Source of the DNA: Paraflavitalea devenefica
Lineage (GTDB): Bacteria; Bacteroidota; Bacteroidia; Chitinophagales; Chitinophagaceae
Assembly: GCF_011759375.1 (NCBI RefSeq)
Contig: NZ_JAARML010000002.1
Coordinates: 1,922,001-1,986,000 of the forward strand
Length of the DNA stretch: 64,000 nucleotides
Direction of reading: 5' to 3'
Both the position numbers and the translations under genes were made by a program. This document shows positions 56,856 through 64,000 of the stretch, piece by piece (the first letter of the stretch is position 1; each line of letters opens with the position of its first letter). The notes below the pieces were generated by a model. It made no database searches. It was not told the origin of the DNA and worked only from the letters and a program-made list of their open reading frames with translations.

Positions 56856-58343
56856 ATGAAAATCATGCTTGTAGTACTGCTGACAGTTATTCAGCTATTT
56901 CCTTCGCAGGCAACGGCGCAACCCACAGAGAAGATCGTATTTGACAAAGGCGATAGCGCCACTGGCTATTACCTGGCTGTTCGCCCAAAGTCAAACAACA
57001 TAAAGGGCACCCTGTTACTGATCACCTGCTTCAATGTACCTGAAAACCTGCTATCGGAAACCCGCTTACATAACGTGGCCTACGCCAATGACCTGCTCAC
57101 GGTATATGTATCCATGGGCAACAAGCTATATGCGGATGCGGCTGCTATTGACCGCCTCAACAAGATTGCGCAAAGCATTGCGGCCACCTTTGCAGCAGAT
57201 ACTGCCCGCTTTGTATTGGCGGGTTATGATTTTGCAGGGAATATTGCCCTGCGGTATGCAGAGCTGGCTACAGAACAGCCGGCCTCCTATAGCCTGCATC
57301 CCAAAGCTTTTTTTGCAGTGGATGCACCGGTAGACCTTTTTGGCCTCTGGACCTGGTGCGAAAGACAAATACGCAGGAACTCCCGTTCGGTGGGCGATGC
57401 TAAATACATCCTTGATTTCATGACCAAAGACATTGGTAAGATAACAGATAAGGCCGATGCCTGGCGTAAGCTGACGCCCTTTTATAAGGATGACGTGGCT
57501 GCCGGCCATGAGCGGTTCCTGGTAAATATGCCGCTGAGATTATACTATGATACAGACATGGAATGGCAGCTTGCCGAAAGGGGTAATAGTTTATATGATA
57601 CCAACATGCCGGATGCAACGGAACTCATCAGTAGGCTGCTGCAGCAAGGCAGTAAAAAGGCGCAGTTCATTGCTTCCAAAAAGGCTGGTGTCAGAAGCAA
57701 TGGCATGCGTAGCCCCAATTCTCTTTCCATCGTTGATGAGGTGGATTGCATACATTGGATAAAAAAGGAGCTGGACATCTTTGATCCGTTTACCTGGAAG
57801 CCGCCCTACACCTTGCCGTTGCCTGCTGGTTGGGGTACAGAACATTTTGCCCTGCCGCCCGATTTTGCGCCCACCTTCACCTGGAAAGGTGTAGAGGACA
57901 TCCGTTTCCATCCCGGCTGGGGCGATACAGCCAGCAAGGGCTACTGGTCCTATGCTTACCTGTGGTGGCTGGATGGCAAACTGTCTGTTACGGAGACTTC
58001 GCTGCAACAAAACCTCCATGCCTATTATGCCGGTCTGGTAGGACGCAACATTGAGCCCCGGCACATCCCGGCCAATAAAGTAGTACCTACAGAAGTAGTC
58101 ATTAAAAAAGCGAAGCCACTGGGTAATGATATAGAAACCTTCACCGGCACCATCCGCATGCTGGACTACATGGCGCAGCGCCCCATGACTTTGAACTGTA
58201 TTGTTCATATGAAGGAATCCCGTACAGCCGGTAAGTCGGCTATATTCATAGAAGTATCGCCGCAGGCAATTAATCATCCGGTTTGGAAAGAAATGGATAA
58301 AATTGCAGCGGGGTTTGTCATCCCATTGGCACCAGCAGAATGA
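56856..58343 (+). CDS. Exported alpha/beta-hydrolase-like protein with Asp in the nucleophile elbow
   Basis: 495-aa exported protein (signal MKIMLVVLLTVIQLFPSQATA; an in-frame ATG at 56823 adds 11 residues). Residues about 30-320 follow the alpha/beta-hydrolase layout: strand/turn GTLLLITCFNVPENL, a helix, then the elbow VLAGYDFAGNIALRYAE, where the usual G-x-S-x-G is G-Y-D-F-A-G; after lid-type helices, DEVDCIHWIKKEL may carry the His. The C-terminal ~170 residues (FTWKGVEDIRFHPGWGDTAS and on) form a separate region. The Asp could be a true nucleophile (as in dehalogenases and epoxide hydrolases) or mark a non-catalytic homologue. The stop codon overlaps the convergent sensor gene by 26 bp. 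Confidence 0.7.
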   Translation: MKIMLVVLLTVIQLFPSQATAQPTEKIVFDKGDSATGYYLAVRPKSNNIKGTLLLITCFNVPENLLSETRLHNVAYANDLLTVYVSMGNKLYADAAAIDRLNKIAQSIAATFAADTARFVLAGYDFAGNIALRYAELATEQPASYSLHPKAFFAVDAPVDLFGLWTWCERQIRRNSRSVGDAKYILDFMTKDIGKITDKADAWRKLTPFYKDDVAAGHERFLVNMPLRLYYDTDMEWQLAERGNSLYDTNMPDATELISRLLQQGSKKAQFIASKKAGVRSNGMRSPNSLSIVDEVDCIHWIKKELDIFDPFTWKPPYTLPLPAGWGTEHFALPPDFAPTFTWKGVEDIRFHPGWGDTASKGYWSYAYLWWLDGKLSVTETSLQQNLHAYYAGLVGRNIEPRHIPANKVVPTEVVIKKAKPLGNDIETFTGTIRMLDYMAQRPMTLNCIVHMKESRTAGKSAIFIEVSPQAINHPVWKEMDKIAAGFVIPLAPAE

Positions 58344-61300
58344 TAGCCATGCCATTACGGTCACGCTGCACCTCTGTTTCTGCATTGATGAAGGCTGAGC
58401 GGCCATGTAGGTCTTTTATTAATTTTTCCAACTCAGGCGTGTTGATAGCAGGATGGGCTGTAGCATCCTGTATAGTCAGCAGCAACTTGTTGCCGGAAAG
58501 GCCGAGATTGATCAGGGTTTCTTTTCCTTCCGCATGCTGTATGATCGCTCTTAATGATTCTTTAAAAAGGATAAAAAATTCAAGCCGTTTTTTCATATCC
58601 AGCTTTACGGCGGTTACCTTTTTATCAACGGTAAGATCTATGCTGGCGGCATAGCGGTTTTTTAAGGCATCAATATATTCCCTCATCCGCAACAGTGATT
58701 TTTCCATGCTGTCATTGTCGGGATCAAGGCTCCATAAAATATCTTCCATGGCTGTCACCATATGACTGCTTTTATCACTGATCTGCCGGATATACTCTTT
58801 AGAGCGTTCAATATCCCTGTCGGCCTTTATACGTGCCATCTCACCCAACATATTGATACTGTTCAGGGTAGAACTTACTTCCTGGTGTAAATTGATGGCT
58901 ATCTCTGTCCTTATTCTTTGGAGACCTACTAAACGCTTTATCCTTTCCCGGTCTATTACGTATAAAATGATAACGATCAGCAATGTAAGCGTAAGGTAAA
59001 ACCACCAGGTTTTCCAGAAAGGAGCTTCAACGTTTATTTTCAGACTGGTTACCTGGCCGTTGGTATCAGCCCCATTGTCTGTTTTGATATGGAAAGTATA
59101 TTTCCCGGATGGCAGGTAGTTATAGATCGCCCGCAGCGATTCATCGGCTGGTATCCAATCCTTGTCCAGCCCCTCCATTTTATAATAGAAATTAATTTTA
59201 TTCTGCGACTTAAAGCTCAATGCACTGAATTCAATCGTTACTGAATTTTTATCGTAAGGAAGCGTTAGCCTCGCCAATTGCAGCAATGAATCAACGGGCA
59301 GGGATATGTTTAGCAGTTTGAAATCTGTAATGATTCCCGGTGTCGCCTGGGCATTGGCTATCATATCTGCCGGTTGAAAGACCATGATATTACGACCACC
59401 ATAAAATAATAACCGGCCATTATTTAGTTTGAGATGAGCGGCCTGGGAAAAAAACTCATCCAGCATCCCATCCCGTTTATCATATACTGTAAATATGTTT
59501 TTTGACAGGTTGAACCGGCAAAGCCCATTTTCGAGCAAGCCCAGCCAGAGAATTCCCTGGTTGTCTTTGGCGATGGATAAAACAGAACCCGGCAACCCAT
59601 CCTGTCTGGTAATGATGGAAATCCTGCCTGTTTTTGTGTTCATCACCTGGATGGCGGCGCCTGCTATGACCAGTAAACTGTCATTGTATTCAATGATGTC
59701 GGACAGGCCATCATCCGCCAGGCGGTATCCTTCCGGCTTTGCGGTGGTGATATGGTCTATTTGCGCATGGGTGGCAGCATCTATTTTATACAAACCCTGG
59801 TTGTACATAGTTACCCATGCGAAATTGTGCTGATCAATGATGATGTTGGTGGGCATTGTTTCCTGAAATGCTTTTACCAGTACATATCCTTTTTTGTGAT
59901 CATTGCCTGCCAACTGCCGGTCCCATTTGATGATATCGCCTGTATTGTTTTTCCAGGTACTGAACCACAGGTTTCCTTTTTTGTCTTCTGTGATTCTCCG
60001 GATGATCTTGCCGGCTATTATTTCGGGAGCAAATTGTTCCGATTGTCCGGTATTCGGATCATATAGGATCATTTGTCCTTTGGTATATCCCATCCATACC
60101 TGGCCTGTAAGGCTATGCTGGTAAATGGCCCATATTGAACGCTGTGTGTATTGAGCCGCGGGGTCGCCTTTGGGGGCTACCGGGGTAAAATCCTTTCCAT
60201 AGGTGTACAGGCCGGCGCCCGCAGTACCGATCCAGATATCCCCATTTTTCATTTCACCAACTGCCGTTACCGGTTGTTCAACAGCAGCCGGATCATTCCT
60301 CCGCTGTAATAAATAATTGGAAAAGAAGTTGGCATCCGGGTTGAACCTGAACAATCCATGCGTGGTGGATACCCAGAGATTCTGTTCCCTGTCCTCATAC
60401 ATATCCACTGCCATATCAAAGACCAGGCTCCTGGGATTACATGTTTCGTTGACAGGGATCTTTTCAAAGACAGTTAACCCCGCTTTTTTGTATTCCATTA
60501 AAAAGGGCAATCCACATAGCCATGTCCGGCCATTTTTTTGTGAATAGATCTTTTTTAATTCATGGTATTCGTTTTTAGGCTTTAAAGCCGGGAAGGGGAT
60601 ATGCCTGTCATGAGTGCCTGTAGACGGATCAAAACGGTGGACTACGAATTGAGCTTCCTGCTCTGCATGGGGGGTAGAACACCAGAAATGCCTGTTGCGG
60701 TCGATGTGTAACGTACGGGGAAACTTTTCCTGCCCCAATGCTGCAATAACCGGGTCATTATTGCGATTATTCCCCCGATAGCTAACCTGTTTATTGCCGA
60801 CGTTGTATACTGCCAGTCCCGAATCACAGGCCATCCAGAAATTGCGGGAATGATGATCGATCAACAACTCGTATACCGTCCAGCCCGCCGGGAGTACTTC
60901 ATTCAGCGGGCTGCGCGTAAATTCCTGTGTTTTTGCTGAAAAAAGGTAAATGGCATATTGATGGAGCAGCAGGTAAAGGTTCCCCTCCCTGTCTTCCATC
61001 AGGTATTTTATGCTCATTAATTCTTTTTTGTCCCGTACACGTATGGGGATCTCCCGGTAAGTAAAATGCGTGGTGCTGAAGATCCCGACTTTATCGTCTG
61101 CTGTTTGCACCCACAGGTTATGCTTTGTATCCTCATAAACACCTTCTACTATATTGTGGGGAATGGTTTGTGGATCACCCGGTTTATTCCTGAATGTGAG
61201 GAACCTTTTGCCATCATACCGTTGCAATCCGTTGGTGGTAGCCAGCCACATAAAGCCTTTGTGGTCCTGTATCACATTGAGTACGGCATTGGCTGAAAGC

Positions 61301-61407
61301 CCGTTATTGGTATTGAAAGACGTGAATTGGTATTCATTTACCTTTTGTGCCCCGGCCATCAGGCAGGCATGTGAAAAAAGGATACATAATAATAGTCGCA
61401 GGTGCAT
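58318..61407 (-). CDS. Large two-component-regulator propeller sensor with degenerate histidine kinase
   Basis: 1,029-aa membrane sensor. I chose the ATG at 61407 (MHLRLLLCILFSHACLMAGA signal); the in-frame start at 61497 adds 30 residues. The periplasmic part (about 25-760) is two seven-bladed Reg_prop propellers (for example FMWLATTNGLQRYDGKRFLT, DIWIGTAGAGLYTYGKDF, ILWLGLLENGLCRFNLS) followed by a Y_Y_Y domain (YYKMEGLDKDWIPADESLRA). One TM helix (WWFYLTLTLLIVIILYVIDR) leads to a HisKA_3-like dimerisation helix (INLHQEVSSTLNSINMLGEM, His kept). The ATP-binding part is degenerate: the N-box reads KESLRAIIQHAEG, the G1 box reads QDATAHPA, and no G2 glycine-rich loop is seen. No response regulator is encoded nearby. 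A kinase-dead sensor is likely. Confidence 0.85.
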   Translation of the reverse strand: MHLRLLLCILFSHACLMAGAQKVNEYQFTSFNTNNGLSANAVLNVIQDHKGFMWLATTNGLQRYDGKRFLTFRNKPGDPQTIPHNIVEGVYEDTKHNLWVQTADDKVGIFSTTHFTYREIPIRVRDKKELMSIKYLMEDREGNLYLLLHQYAIYLFSAKTQEFTRSPLNEVLPAGWTVYELLIDHHSRNFWMACDSGLAVYNVGNKQVSYRGNNRNNDPVIAALGQEKFPRTLHIDRNRHFWCSTPHAEQEAQFVVHRFDPSTGTHDRHIPFPALKPKNEYHELKKIYSQKNGRTWLCGLPFLMEYKKAGLTVFEKIPVNETCNPRSLVFDMAVDMYEDREQNLWVSTTHGLFRFNPDANFFSNYLLQRRNDPAAVEQPVTAVGEMKNGDIWIGTAGAGLYTYGKDFTPVAPKGDPAAQYTQRSIWAIYQHSLTGQVWMGYTKGQMILYDPNTGQSEQFAPEIIAGKIIRRITEDKKGNLWFSTWKNNTGDIIKWDRQLAGNDHKKGYVLVKAFQETMPTNIIIDQHNFAWVTMYNQGLYKIDAATHAQIDHITTAKPEGYRLADDGLSDIIEYNDSLLVIAGAAIQVMNTKTGRISIITRQDGLPGSVLSIAKDNQGILWLGLLENGLCRFNLSKNIFTVYDKRDGMLDEFFSQAAHLKLNNGRLLFYGGRNIMVFQPADMIANAQATPGIITDFKLLNISLPVDSLLQLARLTLPYDKNSVTIEFSALSFKSQNKINFYYKMEGLDKDWIPADESLRAIYNYLPSGKYTFHIKTDNGADTNGQVTSLKINVEAPFWKTWWFYLTLTLLIVIILYVIDRERIKRLVGLQRIRTEIAINLHQEVSSTLNSINMLGEMARIKADRDIERSKEYIRQISDKSSHMVTAMEDILWSLDPDNDSMEKSLLRMREYIDALKNRYAASIDLTVDKKVTAVKLDMKKRLEFFILFKESLRAIIQHAEGKETLINLGLSGNKLLLTIQDATAHPAINTPELEKLIKDLHGRSAFINAETEVQRDRNGMAIILLVPMG

Positions 61408-61885
61408 GTAAGGGGGCGTAGGGCTCAAATATACTTTAAATTTCCTACTCACCACCGATCCCTCATTACTCACTATATTGTCTTCGCGCCAGCTCAAAAT
61501 AACATACCCTGTATTGGTTACTTGTTTTCGATCAAGTAATTGGCAGGGTATTGCTAAATCTCAAATATATTATTAGGTTTGTATTAATAACTGTTTGGCA
61601 CAGCTATTCTACTTCTCCATAACCTTATCCCGGTTCAAAATCCACACTATTCTGGCATCTGTTTCTTCACTGTTACAAAGCACCGCAGTATATCATCCAA
61701 TTTCCACTTTAGGCATCTTACACTACATTACCATTCACTGTAATTTCTTTGCCATGGGCTGAGACCCCGGCAACAATCCGTCCATTTTCCTGTCAATCAT
61801 CCACTTCAACATTCCATTCCTATTAACCGGAAAGTATTGCTATCTGGAACGGATACCCTATTTGTAACCCCATAAAGAAAATAAA
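61408..61885. other. Intergenic region, no gene seen
   Basis: About 480 bp between the divergent starts of the propeller sensor and a T9SS protein gene. I see no coding frame, hairpin or consensus promoter that I would defend. Confidence 0.5.
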
Positions 61886-63367
61886 ATGAGACGTATTCTA
61901 CTTATCAGCATGCTGCTGACGATTGCTACTGCCATCCATGCCCAACTGGAAGAAGATTTTTCACCCAACCCCACCGACTGGACATTAGACCAGGGAGCTC
62001 AATTCACTGCTGTCAATGGTGATGCTGTTGCTGTAACGCCTGCCGGTGGAGGTAACAACCATGCTGTTATTGGTACTTCTGCCGTTAACAAAACTTCCAA
62101 TACGGTAGAAGTATGCTTCGATCTAACCCCTTACAATTCGAACCTGAATGGTAAGGTGAATTTTGCATGCGCTACTTATATGGATATACTATTTGTTAAA
62201 TCCTCCGTTACTACCTCCAATGATGCAGAACTCCCCGAAAATATTCTGGCACGTATCGATAATTTTCAAGTGTCAATCAGTGGCGGCGCCCATTGTTTTA
62301 CCTTTAATTTCCCGGCCGGTGTAGTGGCCGCCGATTTTAAAATATTCCTTTCTTTTCATGCCACTTGTAACCAGGGAGGCACTAAGCTGGTACTGGATAA
62401 TGTAAAAATAAGCGGTGTAGATGAAGTGTGCCCGGGCACTACTTGCCCGCCAGCGGCTCTTGATGATATATTTGACCGTACTGACGAAAATGAGCTGTCA
62501 TTCGATGCTGTGGTCTACGGTTCCAATATCAACTATCCCGGTCCGGGCAGTAAAGCTGCCGACCTGGGCGGTACCGACAATGACCCGAATGATACCTATG
62601 CACACCTGCAGTGGACACTGGTAACAGCACCGTCTAACGGATCTGTTGTGATCAATGCGGATGGTTCCTGTACCATTACCAGAAATTCACTGACTACAAA
62701 ACAGGTCGTTTTCGTATACCAGATCTGTGATGATGGCGCCGATAATAACTTTGCTACCACCGGCGATAATCTTTGTGACCAGGCTACCGTAACAGTCAAC
62801 TTTGCTGTAAACATTGTCACCCCTGTACTCCTGACCAACTTTTCTGTTACCCGGAAGGAGGCGCTGGTAACGGTGAAATGGACCACTTCTTCTGAGAGCA
62901 ATAACAGCCGGTTTGAAATACAACGCAGCACTGGTGGCAACCCCTGGCAAACAATTGCTACTGTTCAATCAAAAGCAGCGCAGGGCAATAGTGATGTGCC
63001 CCTGAGCTATGAATTCAGTGAATCCATCGCTATCAAATCGGTGGCTAGCTATCGCCTGGTACAGATAGATAAGGACGGCACAAAAACAATATACGCTATC
63101 AGGATGGTGCGGGGTATGGACGGCATGGCTAAAATGATACTTACACCCAACCCGGCCAGGTCTGGAAGGTTTACCATCATCTTCGACGATGTGCAGCCAA
63201 GGGATATTATGATCAGCGACCTCAGCGGCAAAGCAGTGCAGCAATGGCATGGTTATGCACAAAGCAACCTGCCGGTCAATGGTCTCCGCCCCGGCCTGTA
63301 CATTGTACAGGTAACCACCAGAGCTACTTTGGAAAAACAGGTGCAAAAGCTCATCGTTACCGAATAA
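61886..63367 (+). CDS. Secreted protein with T9SS sorting domain
   Basis: 493-aa exported protein (signal MRRILLISMLLTIATAIHAQ). Residues about 22-180 form a carbohydrate-binding-module-like beta sandwich (FTAVNGDAVAVTPAGGGNNH ... KTSNTVEVCFDLTPYNSNLN ... TKLVLDNVKISGVDEV). About 190-310 is a second beta domain (VINADGSCTITRNSLTTKQV) of the Ig/cadherin-like type often seen in Bacteroidota surface proteins. From about 313 there is VTPVLLTNFSVTRKEALVTV ... FEIQRSTGGNPW, the linker common before sorting domains, and the type IX sorting domain (LTPNPARSGRFTIIFDDVQP ... LRPGLYIVQVTTRATL). The function is unknown. Confidence 0.82.
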   Translation: MRRILLISMLLTIATAIHAQLEEDFSPNPTDWTLDQGAQFTAVNGDAVAVTPAGGGNNHAVIGTSAVNKTSNTVEVCFDLTPYNSNLNGKVNFACATYMDILFVKSSVTTSNDAELPENILARIDNFQVSISGGAHCFTFNFPAGVVAADFKIFLSFHATCNQGGTKLVLDNVKISGVDEVCPGTTCPPAALDDIFDRTDENELSFDAVVYGSNINYPGPGSKAADLGGTDNDPNDTYAHLQWTLVTAPSNGSVVINADGSCTITRNSLTTKQVVFVYQICDDGADNNFATTGDNLCDQATVTVNFAVNIVTPVLLTNFSVTRKEALVTVKWTTSSESNNSRFEIQRSTGGNPWQTIATVQSKAAQGNSDVPLSYEFSESIAIKSVASYRLVQIDKDGTKTIYAIRMVRGMDGMAKMILTPNPARSGRFTIIFDDVQPRDIMISDLSGKAVQQWHGYAQSNLPVNGLRPGLYIVQVTTRATLEKQVQKLIVTE

Positions 63368-63400
63368 CAGCGATCGGATCCCTGCCCTCATTCAATAATA

Positions 63401-63428
63401 GAAGCCCCTTTCTCGAGGAAGGGGCTTC
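63401..63428. terminator. Strong hairpin after the T9SS gene
   Basis: GAAGCCCCTT (63401-63410) pairs perfectly with AAGGGGCTTC (63419-63428). There is no T-tract on the plus strand, so it may act as a weak terminator or as an mRNA 3' stabiliser. Confidence 0.55.
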
Positions 63429-63546
63429 GCCTATTACGGCACCAGCCTAAAAATGGCCCGTATCCCCTCCACTCGCCATTTACCACTCGCCACTCGCTTT
63501 TTCTTCAAACTTCTTCCTTAGATTGCACCTCAAATGGATGTTCCTT

Positions 63547-64000
63547 ATGAGCAAGGTGATCATTTCTGTAAAGGACCTCGTCAAAAAGTACGGCCAGTTT
63601 GAAGCGGTCAAAGGCATTAGCTTTGATGTGCAGGAGGGGGAGATATTTGGTTTGCTGGGGCCTAATGGCGCCGGTAAGTCTACTACCCTGGAAATTATAG
63701 AAACCCTGCGGGATAAAACGGCGGGAGAAGTAACTGTGCAGGGATTTAACCTGGATACCGACCCCAATGAGATCAAAAAGATCATTGGCGTGCAGTTGCA
63801 AACCTCCGGCTTCTACCCCGGCCTCAACCTGCTGGAACTGATAGACCTCTTTGCCGGTTTATACAACCGTTCTGTCAATGCACGGGAATTGCTGAAAAGT
63901 GTGAACCTGGAAGATAAAGCCAAAAACAAGTACAAAGAGTTAAGCGGTGGACAAAAACAGCGTTTTTCCATTGCTACCACCCTTATCAACCAGCCCAGGA
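63547..64000 (+). CDS. ABC transporter ATP-binding protein, N-terminal part (runs off window)
   Basis: Nucleotide-binding subunit of an ABC transporter. The ATG at 63547 (MSKVIISVKDLVKKYGQFEA) is preferred; 63538 is an in-frame alternative. Walker A is GLLGPNGAGKSTTLEII (about residues 38-54), the Q-loop falls at VQLQTSGFYPGLN and the signature motif is ELSGGQKQRFSIAT (about 134-147). The frame is still open at the window edge, so Walker B and the rest lie beyond. The GVQLQT-type Q-loop and short spacing fit the DrrA/CcmA-like ABC-2 exporter branch. A hairpin upstream separates it from the T9SS gene. Confidence 0.92.
   Translation, partial: MSKVIISVKDLVKKYGQFEAVKGISFDVQEGEIFGLLGPNGAGKSTTLEIIETLRDKTAGEVTVQGFNLDTDPNEIKKIIGVQLQTSGFYPGLNLLELIDLFAGLYNRSVNARELLKSVNLEDKAKNKYKELSGGQKQRFSIATTLINQPR

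Noticed and set aside
54420..63999. A MacB-type permease and the ABC ATPase at the window end as one transporter
   Set aside because: They are 7 kb apart with divergent and convergent genes between; the ATPase looks ABC-2/DrrA-like and belongs to the locus beyond the window.

Overview
The window reads as a chromosomal segment of a Bacteroidota bacterium, most likely family Chitinophagaceae. The evidence is SusC/SusD pairs, several proteins with type IX secretion (T9SS) C-terminal sorting domains, many lipoproteins with a Cys lipobox, Bacteroidota-type promoters (TTTG about 19 nt upstream of TAnnTTTG) and little sign of Shine-Dalgarno sequences. Most genes are about half G+C; one stretch (about 9.3-11.04 kb) is clearly AT-rich and looks acquired. 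No rRNA, tRNA or CRISPR array was recognised.

Layout. 1-6.5 kb: 5' part of dnaE (minus), an NlpC/P60 lipoprotein, a rhomboid protease, an M1 aminopeptidase and an oligopeptide-binding lipoprotein. 6.5-11.1 kb: an accessory patch with two short-repeat arrays, an orphan terminator, a GyrI-like protein, two gene scars (alpha/beta-hydrolase tail, TPR piece), two unknown genes and an AT-rich two-gene cassette. That cassette encodes a Cap15-like 2TM/beta-rich protein and an Abi-like HEPN protein, and is the best candidate for a new defence unit. 11.1-22.4 kb: sugar dehydrogenase-like lipoprotein, MsrA, a Smr-less MutS2, small secreted/TPR proteins, a CHRD T9SS protein, a CBS protein, and an ECF sigma/TPR anti-sigma pair. 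22.4-23.8 kb: an MqsR-like toxin / Panacea (DUF4065) antitoxin module with a near-perfect promoter enclosing a palindrome. 23.9-32.5 kb: two serine hydrolases, a T9SS protein, a MauE-like membrane protein beside a small secreted Cys protein, and Nnr repair enzyme.

32.9-36.7 kb is a tight serA / TPR-AAA+ / TPR-membrane operon, followed by lepB with an N-terminal membrane extension and cdd. 39.2-51.4 kb is a polysaccharide utilisation locus: a membrane-tethered Kelch/winged-helix regulator, a multi-hairpin intergenic element, then GH92 alpha-mannosidase, SusC, SusD, a DUF3823-like lipoprotein and a GH99-like endo-mannosidase. This gene set predicts capture and cleavage of alpha-mannosides (yeast mannan or N-glycan type).

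51.5-64 kb: a basic DUF6496/H1-like protein, chromate transporter, VOC protein with an RHH-like tail, FtsX/MacB-type permease, an alpha/beta-hydrolase-like protein with Asp in the nucleophile elbow, a very large periplasmic-propeller sensor with a degenerate kinase domain, a T9SS protein and the start of an ABC ATPase gene.

Coordinates and starts were read by eye; family names come from motif recognition, not database searches.
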